Positions 1 through 8,944 are shown, counted from the first letter of the stretch. The stretch: DNA of 64,000 bases from Tenacibaculum dicentrarchi (GCF_964036635.1 NZ_OZ038524.1:322001-386000), one strand, 5' to 3'. Numbers and translations are program-made. The notes: a model not told the origin generated them from the sequence alone.

Positions 1-1082
1 TTGTCATTTTCTACAGAAAAATTACCATCACTAAATTTGATGTTTTTGTAATTTTTATAGGTATAATCAATACTAATTAATCCTTTTTTACCAAAAACGT
101 ACGCGCCACTAGCGGTAATTCTGCTAGGAGTTTTAAAGCGGTAAACATTTTCTTGAAAAGGATTATCGCTTTCTAAACGCTCTCCATTATTAATGTTAGG
201 TGTTTTTAAATCAAAATATCCTTTGTAATTTTGATATACAAAATCATCTTTATCATAAGGTACTAAATTACTATTTTCATAAACTTCATAATACCAGGTA
301 GGTGTTTCAAAAGCCAATCCTAAACGTAAATTTTGATTAAACTTATAAATAAACCCAACATTTAACGAAAAACCATTCGAATCAAAAGAACTATCTTGAA
401 CATTAAAGGCATCTAAGGTGTTTCCGTCGGTATCGTTATTAAACTCATTAAGTTTAATAAGTTGGGTGAAATTAATTTTATGAAAATTTAAGGTAGCTCC
501 AACAGATAATTTATTCAGATGAACGGCAGAAAATCCGAAGCTGTAAACGCTACTTTTTCCAGTGGTTTCGTTTTCTATAAACTGTTCTTGAGGATAGTCA
601 AAAATGATAGAAGGATCGGTAAGATGTTCTGTAAAATACGCATCGCTACTATTTCCTTGAGCGTTATAAGCACTGTTAAAATCTTTTTTTATTCGATAAT
701 TAACACTTAGCGCAAACCGATTCCAATTAGAATTATAAGCGCTATCAAAAGTTAAAATTGCGCCAGCTTGACTCAGGTTAAATTCAGCGTTTTCGGTATT
801 GGCTTTATTGCCATAATACATAGAAGAGTAGGCGGTATTTCGATTACTTAAAGTTGCCGACACAACACTTTTTCGACTAACAACAGCACCTGCAGGGTTA
901 ATCCCTATAGCAGAAATATCACCACCTAATGCACCAAAAGCGCCACTCATTGCTTCAAAACGAGCCGTTCCGTTAGTATCATCTCCTGAAAACAAAGTTC
1001 CTAATTCGTTGTAATTTAATGATTGTGAAAAACCAGTATATGTACTAGCGATAAGTATCGCAAAAGTTAAAATTCGTTTCAT
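1..1082 (-). CDS. OmpP1/FadL/TodX-family outer-membrane transport protein (partial, C-terminus beyond window)
   Basis: Reading the minus strand from an ATG at 1080-1082 gives about 360 open codons to the window edge, so the 3' part is missing. The product begins with a signal peptide (MKRILTFAILIASTYTGFSQ) followed by a region rich in the motif GALGGDISAIGINPAGA, the typical start of OmpP1/FadL/TodX hydrophobic-compound channels in Bacteroidetes, and then alternating aromatic/polar beta-strand sequence. The protein would sit in the outer membrane as a beta-barrel; its substrate (fatty acids or other hydrophobic molecules) is inferred from the family. The neighbouring minus-strand lipoprotein gene lies upstream, 36 bp away, and could be co-transcribed. 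Confidence 0.85.
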   Translation of the reverse strand, partial: MKRILTFAILIASTYTGFSQSLNYNELGTLFSGDDTNGTARFEAMSGAFGALGGDISAIGINPAGAVVSRKSVVSATLSNRNTAYSSMYYGNKANTENAEFNLSQAGAILTFDSAYNSNWNRFALSVNYRIKKDFNSAYNAQGNSSDAYFTEHLTDPSIIFDYPQEQFIENETTGKSSVYSFGFSAVHLNKLSVGATLNFHKINFTQLIKLNEFNNDTDGNTLDAFNVQDSSFDSNGFSLNVGFIYKFNQNLRLGLAFETPTWYYEVYENSNLVPYDKDDFVYQNYKGYFDLKTPNINNGERLESDNPFQENVYRFKTPSRITASGAYVFGKKGLISIDYTYKNYKNIKFSDGNFSVEND

Positions 1083-1118
1083 TTTTTTGTTAATTAGTTG
1101 TAAAACTGATTTAGAAAA

Positions 1119-2279
1119 TTAGCGTCTGTTATTAGTTGAACTTCTGCTGTTAGACGACCTATTACTATTTCTTCTTGAATACGTTGAATTACTGCGAGAG
1201 TTTCTTGATGTTGTTGGTCTGTTATAATTTTTAGTATTGTTATTACTATTTCTTCTTGAATACGTTGAATTACTGCGAGAGTTTCTTGATGTTGTTGGTC
1301 TGTTATAACTTTTAGTATTGTTATTACTGTTCCTTCTTGAATACGTTGAATTACTGCGAGAGTTTTTAGTTGTTCGAGTACTTCTTGTATTGCGGTTTAT
1401 TTTATTGGCATTTCTAGAAGGTGTGTATTTTCTAGTAGAATTACCACGAGTTGTTCGTGTATTTCTAGTGTTCCGGGTGTTTCTTGTATTGGTCGTATTT
1501 CTAGTATTTTTAGAACCTCTTATATTTCTGTATGAACGATTGTTTCTACTAGCATTTGTATTTCTTCTATAGCTTTTTGTATTTCTTCTTGAAGTGGTTG
1601 CAATTCTTCTATATTTTGATGCAGCTCTGTAACTTCTGTAAGGATTCGAACCGTTGTGACAGCTGTAATAACGGTTATAGTTACTGTAATAGTTGCGTCT
1701 GTAGTATGGGTAATAATAAGGGTTGTTATAATAATTCATTCCATAATAACCACGGTTATAAAACCCGTAATTATAAAAATTTCCGTAGGCATAATGTCTT
1801 GAACGCCACCAAGGTCTGTTGTAATTTACTCCGTAATAACCATCCCAATTATTATAATAGCCCCATTGAGGTGCTGTATTTATATGAATTACAACATCGG
1901 TATTATTGTTTTTGTTGTAACCCCAAGGTTCATTATTTGTATAGTTATTTTGAGTATCATCATTTCTAATATCCTGATCAGCATTAAAAGGTGCTTCTTC
2001 AGAGGCATATTGCTCAATATCAGTAAAAATATCGGTGTCATTTAAAACCCCTAAACGCTCCACTTCCTTGGTGAAATAGTTTTCTTTGGGAGCCTTATAT
2101 TCTTTAGTTTTCGCAACAATAATAGTACGTTGTGGCTTTTGAATAGGTTTGTCATCGGCATAAATACCATCATCATTATTGGCAACGGTTTGCATTGTTC
2201 CGCATGAAACAATTGTAGCTGACATCAATAATAAAAGTAGGTAAAAAGGAAGCTTGGTGTGGCTATATTGGAACTTCAT
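1119..2279 (-). CDS. Low-complexity Arg/Asn/Ser/Tyr-rich lipoprotein with 27-residue tandem repeats
   Basis: A 386-residue protein with an N-terminal membrane segment ending in a lipobox (VSCGTM), so probably an outer- or inner-membrane lipoprotein. The middle (about residues 140-205) is very rich in Tyr, Asn and Gly; the C-terminal half is Arg/Asn/Ser/Thr-rich and basic. Near the C-terminus a 27-residue unit (core RSNSTYSRRNSNNNTK) occurs three times, encoded by an 81-bp DNA tandem repeat. No enzymatic domain is recognisable. The basic, disordered tail may bind acidic polymers such as nucleic acid or polysaccharide, but that is only a guess. Antisense open frames here are shadows of the repetitive composition. 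Confidence 0.75.
   Translation of the reverse strand: MKFQYSHTKLPFYLLLLLMSATIVSCGTMQTVANNDDGIYADDKPIQKPQRTIIVAKTKEYKAPKENYFTKEVERLGVLNDTDIFTDIEQYASEEAPFNADQDIRNDDTQNNYTNNEPWGYNKNNNTDVVIHINTAPQWGYYNNWDGYYGVNYNRPWWRSRHYAYGNFYNYGFYNRGYYGMNYYNNPYYYPYYRRNYYSNYNRYYSCHNGSNPYRSYRAASKYRRIATTSRRNTKSYRRNTNASRNNRSYRNIRGSKNTRNTTNTRNTRNTRNTRTTRGNSTRKYTPSRNANKINRNTRSTRTTKNSRSNSTYSRRNSNNNTKSYNRPTTSRNSRSNSTYSRRNSNNNTKNYNRPTTSRNSRSNSTYSRRNSNRSSNSRSSTNNRR
1160..1362. repeat. 81-bp tandem repeat, about 2.5 units
   Basis: The string TTGAATTACTGCGAGAG ends at 1200, 1281 and 1362, an exact spacing of 81 bp, and the DNA between is nearly identical in the copies. The unit is a multiple of three, so copy-number change keeps the lipoprotein gene in frame. 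Confidence 0.9.
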
Positions 2280-2342
2280 GGCTTAAAATTTAAGGTTATA
2301 AAAACTAATTGGGAAACTGGGGTACAAAATACGATTTCTTTG

Positions 2343-2373
2343 TTGGGCAAGTAGCCTTTTTAATGTAGTTTTG
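2343..2373 (+). promoter_or_regulatory. proS promoter (Bacteroidetes -33/-7)
   Basis: TTG at 2343-2345, 20 nt spacer, TAGTTTTG at 2366-2373, a match to the Bacteroidetes consensus TTG/TAnnTTTG. The predicted transcript starts about 2380. Confidence 0.7.
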
Positions 2374-2425
2374 CATAGACAATTTACGCATGAAATATAA
2401 CAATATTTATGCCAAACTTTTGATT

Positions 2426-3904
2426 ATGAGCAAACATTTAACAAAAAGAGACGAAGATTATTCGAAATGGTATAACGAATTAGTGGTAAAAGCTGATTTA
2501 GCTGAAAACTCAGCCGTTAGAGGATGTATGGTTATAAAACCCTACGGATTTGCTATTTGGGAAAACATGCAAGCAGAATTAAATAGAATGTTTAAAGAAA
2601 CAGGGCATGAAAATGCTTATTTCCCATTACTTGTACCCAAAAGTTTATTTGAAGCAGAAGAGAAAAATGCCGAAGGATTTGCGAAAGAATGTGCCGTTGT
2701 AACACATTATCGTTTAGAAAACGACCCAGAGAACAAAGGGAAATTAAGAGTAGATCCGAATGCAAAATTAGAAGAAGAATTAGTAATTCGTCCAACATCC
2801 GAAGCAATTATTTGGAACACCTATAAAGGATGGATTCAGTCATACCGTGACTTACCATTATTAATAAACCAATGGGCAAATGTAATGCGTTGGGAAATGC
2901 GTACTCGTTTATTTTTGCGTACCGCCGAATTTTTATGGCAAGAAGGGCACACAGCACACGCCACAAAAACCGAAGCAGTAGCTGAAGCAAAACAAATGCA
3001 AGAAGTATATGCAACCTTTGCGCAAGACTTTATGGCGATGCCTGTAATAAAAGGAGCAAAATCAGCAAGCGAACGTTTTGCAGGAGCCGAAGATACCTTA
3101 ACTATTGAAGCATTAATGCAAGACGGTAAAGCTTTACAAGCGGGAACATCTCACTTTTTAGGGCAGAATTTTGCCAAAGCATTTGATGTAAAATACACAT
3201 CAAAAGAAGGAAAGAAAGAATACGTTTGGGCAACTTCTTGGGGAGTTTCAACACGTTTAATCGGAGGATTAATAATGACACATTCCGATGATGCAGGTTT
3301 AGTTTTACCTCCAAAATTAGCACCAATCCAAGTGGTAATCGTCCCTATACATAAAGGAGACGACCAATTAGAAGCAATTTCTGAAAAAGTAAATGTAATT
3401 GTAAAAGAATTACGTAAAAAAGGCGTTTCAGTAAAGTTTGATACCAGAGATACTTACAGACCAGGTGCAAAATTTGCCGAATACGAATTAAAAGGAGTTC
3501 CTGTGCGAGTAGCAATGGGTAACCGTGATTTACAAAACGGTACTGTTGAAGTTGCTCGTCGTGATACTTTCGAAAAACAAACGGTTGCTATTGATAGCGT
3601 TGTAGACGTTATTACCAACTTATTAGAAGATATTCAAGAGAATTTATTTAATAGAGCTTTAGATTATAGAGCAAACCATACTACTGAAGTAACTACTTTT
3701 GATGAGTTTAAAGACGCTATTGAAAACAAAGGCGGATTTGTGTCAGCTCACTGGGATGGAACTGAAGAAACTGAAGATAAAATTAAAGAAATTACAAAAG
3801 CAACTATTAGATGTATTCCTAACGATGCCAAAGAAGAGGCAGGAACCTGTGTATTTACAGGAAATCCATCTACTAAAAAAGTGCTTTTTGCCAAGGCATA
3901 TTAA
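2426..3904 (+). CDS. proS: Prolyl-tRNA synthetase
   Basis: Charges tRNA-Pro with proline in the cytoplasm. The protein (492 residues from this start) is the shorter archaeal/eukaryote-like form without the bacterial editing insertion: class II motif 2 appears as [14 protein letters not shown], motif 3 in the [17 protein letters not shown] segment, followed by an anticodon-binding domain and a C-terminal domain ending in [18 protein letters not shown]. An in-frame ATG exists at 2390, but the conserved family start [16 protein letters not shown] begins at 2426; with a transcript start near 2380 either start is physically possible. It is monocistronic: own promoter and a terminator just after the stop. 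Confidence 0.96.
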   Translation: MSKHLTKRDEDYSKWYNELVVKADLAENSAVRGCMVIKPYGFAIWENMQAELNRMFKETGHENAYFPLLVPKSLFEAEEKNAEGFAKECAVVTHYRLENDPENKGKLRVDPNAKLEEELVIRPTSEAIIWNTYKGWIQSYRDLPLLINQWANVMRWEMRTRLFLRTAEFLWQEGHTAHATKTEAVAEAKQMQEVYATFAQDFMAMPVIKGAKSASERFAGAEDTLTIEALMQDGKALQAGTSHFLGQNFAKAFDVKYTSKEGKKEYVWATSWGVSTRLIGGLIMTHSDDAGLVLPPKLAPIQVVIVPIHKGDDQLEAISEKVNVIVKELRKKGVSVKFDTRDTYRPGAKFAEYELKGVPVRVAMGNRDLQNGTVEVARRDTFEKQTVAIDSVVDVITNLLEDIQENLFNRALDYRANHTTEVTTFDEFKDAIENKGGFVSAHWDGTEETEDKIKEITKATIRCIPNDAKEEAGTCVFTGNPSTKKVLFAKAY

Positions 3905-3924
3905 TATAAAAATACATTTTATTA

Positions 3925-3954
3925 AAAAATCCTGCTTCGGTAGGATTTTTTTTT
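3925..3954 (+). terminator. proS terminator
   Basis: Hairpin AATCCTGC-TTCG-GTAGGATT with a UUCG tetraloop followed by a run of T; 21 nt after the proS stop codon. Confidence 0.85.
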
Positions 3955-4044
3955 GAAGCAATTTCCCGCTTTCCGCACTCGCTCTTTTTTGAAAAAAATC
4001 AAAAAAGGAGCTCAAACAATTGCTACAATCGGGGCTAGGCATTT
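3955..4044. repeat. Dispersed structured repeat, copy 1 (subtype A)
   Basis: An about 90-bp element starting GAAGCAATTTCCCGCTTTCC and ending in ATCGGGGCTAGG. It has nested inverted repeats: AGCAATT (3957-3963) with AATTGCT (4018-4024), and an inner GCTCTTTTTTGA with TCAAAAAAGGAGC. Nearly identical to the copy at 27792-27882, and related to those at 41034 and 58149. The rest of the gene-free stretch to 4500 is AT-rich without a convincing gene. Confidence 0.85.
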
Positions 4045-4122
4045 GTGCTTGTTTTTAAGAACTGTACAAAAAGAATAGAACCTGAACCTTTATAACTTGT
4101 TTAAAAATTAAATAAAGACTAA

Positions 4123-4155
4123 ATTCTCGTCATGCTGAATTTATTTCAGCATCGC
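4123..4155. repeat. Hairpin resembling a flavobacterial intergenic repeat
   Basis: ATGCTGAA-TTTA-TTTCAGCAT forms a stem-loop inside the 658-bp gene-free stretch between proS and the first tRNA. Only one full copy is present in the window. From memory, similar CGTCATGCTGAA-type hairpins are scattered in marine flavobacterial genomes; not verified here. Confidence 0.35.
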
Positions 4156-4503
4156 ATTAACAGGAGAACTATGGCAAATCAGGATGCGACTCCTTATTTT
4201 TCTGTGATATTTTTTAAAAAATGAAATTTAAATAAGCCTTCATCAATGTTAAGTCAATATAAATTGATAAAAACAGTAAGTTTAGTCAGAAATTTATTAG
4301 TCTTTTTAATACTCGGAGTAGGAGAAAATTTAGGGGTAAAGAGCTAAAATTACTTTATGTATTGAAATTGATGAAAAATAATACGTTTTTCTATTTAAAT
4401 TAAAAATACATGTATCTTCCTGTTTATTAATCTTTTAAGTGTGTTTTTGGTAGCTTTTAAAATAATTCATGTAAATTTTTTTAAATAAAAATAACAAAAA
4501 GTT

Positions 4504-4533
4504 TTGCAGGATTGAAAAACAGTTGTATATTTG
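4504..4533 (+). promoter_or_regulatory. tRNA-Glu (copy 1) promoter
   Basis: TTG at 4504-4506, 19 nt spacer, TATATTTG at 4526-4533, 29 nt before the tRNA. Copy 2 has its own TATATTTG at 4721-4728 but no matching TTG upstream. Confidence 0.7.
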
Positions 4534-4562
4534 CACCCGCAATCAGATGAATTGTTTGTCAC

Positions 4563-4634
4563 GGTCCGTTCGTCTAGGGGTTAGGACGCATGGTTTTCAT
4601 CCATGTAACACGGGTTCGATTCCCGTACGGACTA
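4563..4634 (+). tRNA. tRNA-Glu (anticodon TTC), copy 1
   Basis: A 72-nt cloverleaf: acceptor GGTCCGT/ACGGACT, anticodon stem CATGG/CCATG with loop TTTTCAT (anticodon TTC, reads GAA/GAG), T-arm CGGGTTCGATTCCCG. CCA is not encoded. Confidence 0.97.
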
Positions 4635-4753
4635 CAATTTAATTGATGTTTTATAGAATTTATAATTTTAATAAGACAAAAAATTAATAATAAAATTACC
4701 GTAAATGTAAAATAATATTTTATATTTGCACTCTCAATCAGAATGATTGTTTT

Positions 4754-4825
4754 GGTCCGTTCGTCTAGGGGTTAGGACGCATGGTTTTCATCCATGTAAC
4801 ACGGGTTCGATTCCCGTACGGACTA
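4754..4825 (+). tRNA. tRNA-Glu (anticodon TTC), copy 2
   Basis: Identical over all 72 nt to copy 1. The short upstream tract CAATCAGA-TGATTGTTT is also shared, so the duplicated unit includes part of the leader. It ends 35 nt before rpsT with no promoter visible in between, so tRNA and rpsT are probably on one transcript. Confidence 0.97.
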
Positions 4826-4860
4826 CAAAGTTTTTTATAAACCTTTAAGAATTTAGCATA

Positions 4861-5112
4861 ATGGCAAATCATAAGTCAGCAATTAAAAGAATCAGAAGTA
4901 ACGACGCTAAGCGTTTAAGAAATAAATATCAGCATAAAACAACTCGTAATGCTGTTAGAAGATTAAAAGCATCTGAAGATAAGGCAGAAGCACAAGGAAT
5001 GCTTTCTACTGTTGTATCTATGTTAGATAAATTAGCAAAGAATAATATTATTCACAAGAATAAAGCATCTAACTTAAAATCAAAATTAGCTAAACACGTA
5101 GCTTCTTTATAA
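4861..5112 (+). CDS. rpsT: 30S ribosomal protein bS20
   Basis: An 83-residue basic helical protein beginning [20 protein letters not shown], the standard bS20 N-terminus, with normal length. It binds 16S rRNA and is a primary assembly protein of the 30S body. The gene sits 35 nt downstream of the second tRNA-Glu and ends just before a strong terminator, which suggests release from a tRNA-mRNA precursor by RNase processing. Confidence 0.97.
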   Translation: MANHKSAIKRIRSNDAKRLRNKYQHKTTRNAVRRLKASEDKAEAQGMLSTVVSMLDKLAKNNIIHKNKASNLKSKLAKHVASL

Positions 5113-5136
5113 GAATTTAAAGTTTACTTAAAATAA

Positions 5137-5169
5137 AAAAAACGTTTCGATATATCGAAACGTTTTTTT
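5137..5169 (+). terminator. rpsT terminator
   Basis: Hairpin AACGTTTCGATATATCGAAACGTT followed by seven T; an A-rich left flank makes it potentially bidirectional. Confidence 0.9.
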
Positions 5170-5198
5170 GTTTGTTAAAAAAAGGCTTTTGTTTTCTG

Positions 5199-5206
5199 TA
5201 TCTTTG
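5199..5206 (+). promoter_or_regulatory. -7 element for the 5228 gene
   Basis: TATCTTTG lies 21 nt before the chosen ATG at 5228. It falls inside a longer open frame that begins at 5168, which argues for the later start. Confidence 0.55.
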
Positions 5207-5227
5207 CCGTTAAGATTAAGAATAATT

Positions 5228-5728
5228 ATGTTAGTAGATTTTAATACATTATCAGAAGAGGCAAAGGTTTGGATTTATCCATGTAACAGAAAGTTTTATC
5301 CAAAGGAAATTGACGGATTAAACGAGCAATTAAAAACATTTGTTGAGGGGTGGAAGTTAGACGATGAGAATTTTAAAGCATCCTTTGAGGTACGATACAA
5401 TCGTTTTATCATTTTTTCAGCTGCAGAAGATGCTGTGTTGTTAAATGCCGATATTGATGCACAAGTTGGTTTTATTTTACAGTTACAGACACAATACGAG
5501 GTGGAATTGTTAGATAGAATGAATGTGTGTTTTAAACAAGGTGAATACACACAATATAAAGATTTGAAAGACTTTAAGGGCTTGATTAAAAACAAAGCAG
5601 TAACCGAAAAAACAATCATTTTTGATAATTTAATTGAAACAAAACAAGAGTTAGAAAATTACTGGGAAGTGCCAATTTCTGAAAGCTGGTATAGCCGATT
5701 TTTAAAGAAAAGTAAAACCAAGTCCTAA
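5228..5728 (+). CDS. Conserved Bacteroidetes protein often labelled 'ABC transporter ATPase' (function unknown)
   Basis: A 166-residue soluble protein starting MLVDFNTLSEEAKVWIYPCN. From memory, close relatives in flavobacteria have the same start and length and carry the name ABC transporter ATPase, but no Walker A, signature or Walker B motif is visible, so that label looks like an annotation carry-over. The ATG at 5228 is preferred over an in-frame upstream start at 5168 because the latter lies within the rpsT terminator and before the promoter. The 3' end overlaps the convergent beta-barrel gene by 27 bp. Confidence 0.8.
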   Translation: MLVDFNTLSEEAKVWIYPCNRKFYPKEIDGLNEQLKTFVEGWKLDDENFKASFEVRYNRFIIFSAAEDAVLLNADIDAQVGFILQLQTQYEVELLDRMNVCFKQGEYTQYKDLKDFKGLIKNKAVTEKTIIFDNLIETKQELENYWEVPISESWYSRFLKKSKTKS

Positions 5729-6238
5729 AGAAACACTGTCTAGGTTTCCATTTTTAAAGTTTGTTATTTTTTTTCGGTGAAAATCTAAATGTAAAACAGT
5801 AAGCCATCTGCTTGAATTGCTAATTTGCATGCCTAAACCAAGGGCATAATAATTTCCGTTTTCAAAATTTTTTGAAGGACGCCACATATTACCAAAACTA
5901 GCTTGGGTAAAAAAACGATCATCATCATCTCTAGAAATAGTGTAACGAAGTGTTCCGTACATTGGTACGGCGTTTAAACCAAACTTCGGATGGTGGTCGT
6001 ATCCTAAATTAACAATACCTGCCCAGCGGTTATTAAATTGATATCCAAAACCAGTACGTATAAAAATAGCGGAAAATTTAAACATATTCTCATTATCATC
6101 AGGTTCAAATAATACGTAATTTTCGTTAAGTGCAAACGTAAAATTTAAGGAACTTGTGAAAAAAGCATGTTTTTCTTGTGCTTTTAAAGTATAGTTGACT
6201 GTAAATATAAAGGCAAAAAGTAGCAGTGTTTTTTTCAT
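5702..6238 (-). CDS. Small outer-membrane beta-barrel protein
   Basis: 178 residues from the ATG at 6236-6238, starting with a signal peptide (MKKTLLLFAFIFTVNYTLKAQ) and ending in the aromatic C-terminal beta-strand signature (SLGLGFTFL) used for BAM-dependent insertion. The body alternates hydrophobic and polar residues as in 8- to 10-stranded barrels. A longer frame to 6268 would place extra residues before the signal peptide, so the internal start is chosen. It follows truB after about 33 bp on the same strand and may be co-transcribed. Substrate or role unknown. Confidence 0.8.
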   Translation of the reverse strand: MKKTLLLFAFIFTVNYTLKAQEKHAFFTSSLNFTFALNENYVLFEPDDNENMFKFSAIFIRTGFGYQFNNRWAGIVNLGYDHHPKFGLNAVPMYGTLRYTISRDDDDRFFTQASFGNMWRPSKNFENGNYYALGLGMQISNSSRWLTVLHLDFHRKKITNFKNGNLDSVSLGLGFTFL

Positions 6239-6271
6239 AGCGTTAAAATAGTTAACGCTATGTAACAAAAA

Positions 6272-6979
6272 CTATTCCACTTCTAAATTTTTTTCTAATG
6301 ATTTTATAAATTCATCAATGCTTACGGCATTATCTACATGAAAATCTCCAATTTTGGTTCTTCTTAATTTTGATAAATGAGCACCTGATTTTAAAGCAGC
6401 TCCAAAATCAAAAGCTAATGAACGAATGTAGGTTCCTTTGCTACAAACAACTCTAAAATCAAGATTGTTGCCATTTATTTTAGTGATTTCAAAAACAGGA
6501 ATGGTAATTTCTCTTGTTTTTATTTCGGTAGTTTCTCCTTTTCGGGCAAGTTCATATAAACGAACACCTTCTTTTTTTATCGCCGAAAAAATAGGTGGTT
6601 TCTGTTGAATTACGCCCGTAAATTGCTTGGTGGTTTCATGAATTAATTCTTCGGTAATATGATCCGTAGAAAAAATTTCATTTACTTGGGTTTCTAAATC
6701 ATAACTAGGCGTTGTTCCTCCTAAAGTAATTGTACCAGTATATTCTTTTATTTGTGCCTGATATTGGTCAATAATTTTGGTTTTTTTACCTGTACAAAGT
6801 ATTAATAAACCTGTTGCCAACGGATCTAAAGTTCCGGCATGCCCAACTTTTATTTTTTTGATGTTAAAGCGTTGTTTTATGTGCCAACGCAATTTATTTA
6901 CTACCTGAAAAGACGTCCATTCTAGGGGTTTATCAATTAATAAAACTTGTCCGTTTTTATAATCTTCTACTGTTTTCAT
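6272..6979 (-). CDS. truB: tRNA pseudouridine-55 synthase TruB
   Basis: Isomerises U55 in the T-loop of tRNAs to pseudouridine. The 235-residue protein shows the catalytic motif GHAGTLDPLATG with Asp52 as nucleophile, and the later GTYIRSLAFDFG segment. It lacks a large C-terminal PUA extension, as in many Bacteroidetes. It is part of a minus-strand cluster ftsX - DUF3098 - uppP - truB that recurs in flavobacteria, with a 39-bp gap after uppP. Confidence 0.96.
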   Translation of the reverse strand: MKTVEDYKNGQVLLIDKPLEWTSFQVVNKLRWHIKQRFNIKKIKVGHAGTLDPLATGLLILCTGKKTKIIDQYQAQIKEYTGTITLGGTTPSYDLETQVNEIFSTDHITEELIHETTKQFTGVIQQKPPIFSAIKKEGVRLYELARKGETTEIKTREITIPVFEITKINGNNLDFRVVCSKGTYIRSLAFDFGAALKSGAHLSKLRRTKIGDFHVDNAVSIDEFIKSLEKNLEVE

Positions 6980-7018
6980 ACTTAAAAATAACTTGAAATG
7001 ATTTGAAAATAACTTGAA

Positions 7019-7813
7019 TTAAAAGAATAAAGAATATCCAATAGCTATGAATCCTACAATAGCACAGTAAATTGAAAAATAAGATAATTTACTCTTTTTA
7101 ACTAAAGCAATCATCCAATTACAGGCAACTAATCCTGAAAGGAAAGCTGCTATAAAACCTGCTGATATCGGTATAATTTCTGAAGATTGAAAATTAATAT
7201 CTCCACCTAAAAAATCTTTAGCTATTTTTCCAAATATAAGAGGAACGACCATTAAAAATGAAAATCGAGCGGCTTTACTACGGTCAATTCCTAATAAAAC
7301 CGACGTTGAAATAGTAGCTCCTGAACGAGAAATTCCTGGTAACATAGCAATTGCTTGCGAAACTCCAATAATTAAAGCATTTTTAAAAGAAACTTCTTTA
7401 TTGGTGTTTTTAGCTTTATCAGCAAATAATAATAATACGGCGGTAACTAATAACATTATTCCTACTAATAATATTTTTCCACCGAAAAAAGCTTCTAATT
7501 GTTTTTCAAATGCTAAACCAATAATTACCGCTGGTAGCATCGAAATTATAATTTTTACTGAAAATTTCATTGGGTCGTTCCATTTAAATTGGAATAATCC
7601 GCTGAAAATTTCGGCAACTTCTTTTCTGAATATCACCAAGGTACTTAATGCGGTTGCAAAATGTAAAACGACGGTAAACGTTAAACTTTCTTCAGGTACC
7701 GAAGTATCGCCTAAAATTGCTTTTGCTAATTCTAAATGTCCGCTTGACGATACGGGTAAAAATTCGGTAAGCCCTTGAATAATACCAAGGATAATAGCTT
7801 CTAATAAATTCAT
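7019..7813 (-). CDS. uppP: Undecaprenyl-diphosphatase UppP (BacA)
   Basis: Integral membrane enzyme that dephosphorylates undecaprenyl diphosphate, recycling the lipid carrier for peptidoglycan and other envelope polymers; overexpression gives bacitracin resistance in other bacteria. The 264-residue, multi-helix protein has the two family motifs: GLTEFLPVSSSGH near the N-terminus and PGISRSGAT in the middle. Only 2 bp separate it from the DUF3098 gene upstream, so the two are translated from one message. Confidence 0.97.
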   Translation of the reverse strand: MNLLEAIILGIIQGLTEFLPVSSSGHLELAKAILGDTSVPEESLTFTVVLHFATALSTLVIFRKEVAEIFSGLFQFKWNDPMKFSVKIIISMLPAVIIGLAFEKQLEAFFGGKILLVGIMLLVTAVLLLFADKAKNTNKEVSFKNALIIGVSQAIAMLPGISRSGATISTSVLLGIDRSKAARFSFLMVVPLIFGKIAKDFLGGDINFQSSEIIPISAGFIAAFLSGLVACNWMIALVKKSKLSYFSIYCAIVGFIAIGYSLFF

Positions 7814-7815
7814 GC

Positions 7816-8058
7816 TTATTTTTTTGGATTGGCTAAAATAGCATAAATTTCGATTCCTAAACCGATAATAACAAAGGTTGGTGCTAATCGAATTCTGCGC
7901 CAGCTATAAATTTCTTCGTTAAACACAGTTGGGTCATCGCTTCCGCCACCTGACATTAAAATAAAGCCTAGTGAAATAACTGCTAAACCGATTAACATAA
8001 TGCTATAATTTAGTTTGCCGAATAAAAATTCTGGTTTTGAAATACTGTCTTTTTCCAT
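7816..8058 (-). CDS. DUF3098 family two-helix membrane protein
   Basis: An 80-residue protein with two transmembrane helices around a short loop containing GGGSDDPTVFNEEIYSWRRI, the pattern of the Bacteroidetes DUF3098 family. Its function is not known. It lies between ftsX (7 bp upstream) and uppP (2 bp downstream); this invariant position suggests a role tied to cell division or envelope polymer synthesis, an inference from context only. Confidence 0.88.
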   Translation of the reverse strand: MEKDSISKPEFLFGKLNYSIMLIGLAVISLGFILMSGGGSDDPTVFNEEIYSWRRIRLAPTFVIIGLGIEIYAILANPKK

Positions 8059-8065
8059 GAAAATT

Positions 8066-8944
8066 TTAGTAATATAAATCGTTTGTTTGTAAGTTTAAAA
8101 AACGCTGTGTAGCAAAAAATGTGCTGATACAAGTAATTAAAAAAGCCGAAAATAAAACACCTACAGCTAAATAAATTAGTGAAATATAATCGGTTAATAA
8201 ATTTAAGTTAGGAATGTGTTTGTTTATATAATACACCACAAATGCTAATCCGCATAAAGAAATAAAAGCGCCTAAAAGCCCTAATTTGATGCTTTGGAAA
8301 ATAAAAGGACGGCGTATAAAACTTTTTGTTGCGCCTACCATTTGCATGGTTTTTATGTTAAATCGTTTCGAATAAATAGATAATCGGATAGAGCTATTGA
8401 TTAATAAAATAACCATTAATCCAAAGAAACCACTTAAAACTAACAGCCAAAAACTAATTTGTTTAATATTTTCTGTTAGCAGTTTAACCAAGGGTTTATC
8501 GTAATTTATTTCTGCAATAAAATCATTTTTACCAAATTGTTTTTTTATAACCTCCATTTTTTCAGGTGTTACAAAATCGGCTTTTAAATAAATATCAATG
8601 CCATTTTTAAGTGGATTATCGCCTAAAAAGACTAAAAAATCTTCGCCTAAATCTTCTTTGTATATTTTAGCGGCTTTCTCTTTAGATATATAAACCACCT
8701 TTTTGCTGTATTTTTCCTTTTCAAGGGTTGCTATAAATTTTTGACGTTGTGTTTTAGTAACTGCATCTTTTAAAAAGATAGTCATGACTACTTTTTCTTT
8801 AAAATGATTGGCTACATTGGTTGATTTAAGCAATAGCAACCCTAAAATTCCCATCATAAAAAGCACCAAAGCAATGCTTACTACTACAGAAATGTAAGAG
8901 GTTTGTAGGCGGCGTTTTTGAAAAGAGTCAAAAGAATTAGACAT
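8066..8944 (-). CDS. ftsX: Cell-division protein FtsX
   Basis: Permease-like subunit of the FtsEX complex, which couples division to activation of cell-wall hydrolases. The 292-residue protein has an N-terminal cytoplasmic tail (MSNSFDSFQKRRLQTSY), one transmembrane helix, an extracytoplasmic domain (about residues 45-170) and three C-terminal helices, with the conserved RFNIKTMQMVGATKSFIRRPF segment between helices 2 and 3. ftsE is not in the window. First gene of the ftsX-DUF3098-uppP-truB cluster. Confidence 0.93.
   Translation of the reverse strand: MSNSFDSFQKRRLQTSYISVVVSIALVLFMMGILGLLLLKSTNVANHFKEKVVMTIFLKDAVTKTQRQKFIATLEKEKYSKKVVYISKEKAAKIYKEDLGEDFLVFLGDNPLKNGIDIYLKADFVTPEKMEVIKKQFGKNDFIAEINYDKPLVKLLTENIKQISFWLLVLSGFFGLMVILLINSSIRLSIYSKRFNIKTMQMVGATKSFIRRPFIFQSIKLGLLGAFISLCGLAFVVYYINKHIPNLNLLTDYISLIYLAVGVLFSAFLITCISTFFATQRFLNLQTNDLYY

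Noticed and set aside
1318..1969. Open frames on the plus strand inside the repeat-rich lipoprotein gene
   Set aside because: They mirror the low-complexity composition of the minus-strand gene, are rich in Leu/Val/Phe or Cys/Tyr without family features, and have no promoter.
3955..4044. Integron attC site or phage attachment site
   Set aside because: The element has hairpin structure but no integrase gene or cassette array is present; four single copies lie at unrelated gene ends.
4171..4230. Short frame MANQDATPYF... in the proS-tRNA gap
   Set aside because: Only about 17 codons, beginning inside a repeat-like hairpin region, without conservation evidence or a promoter.
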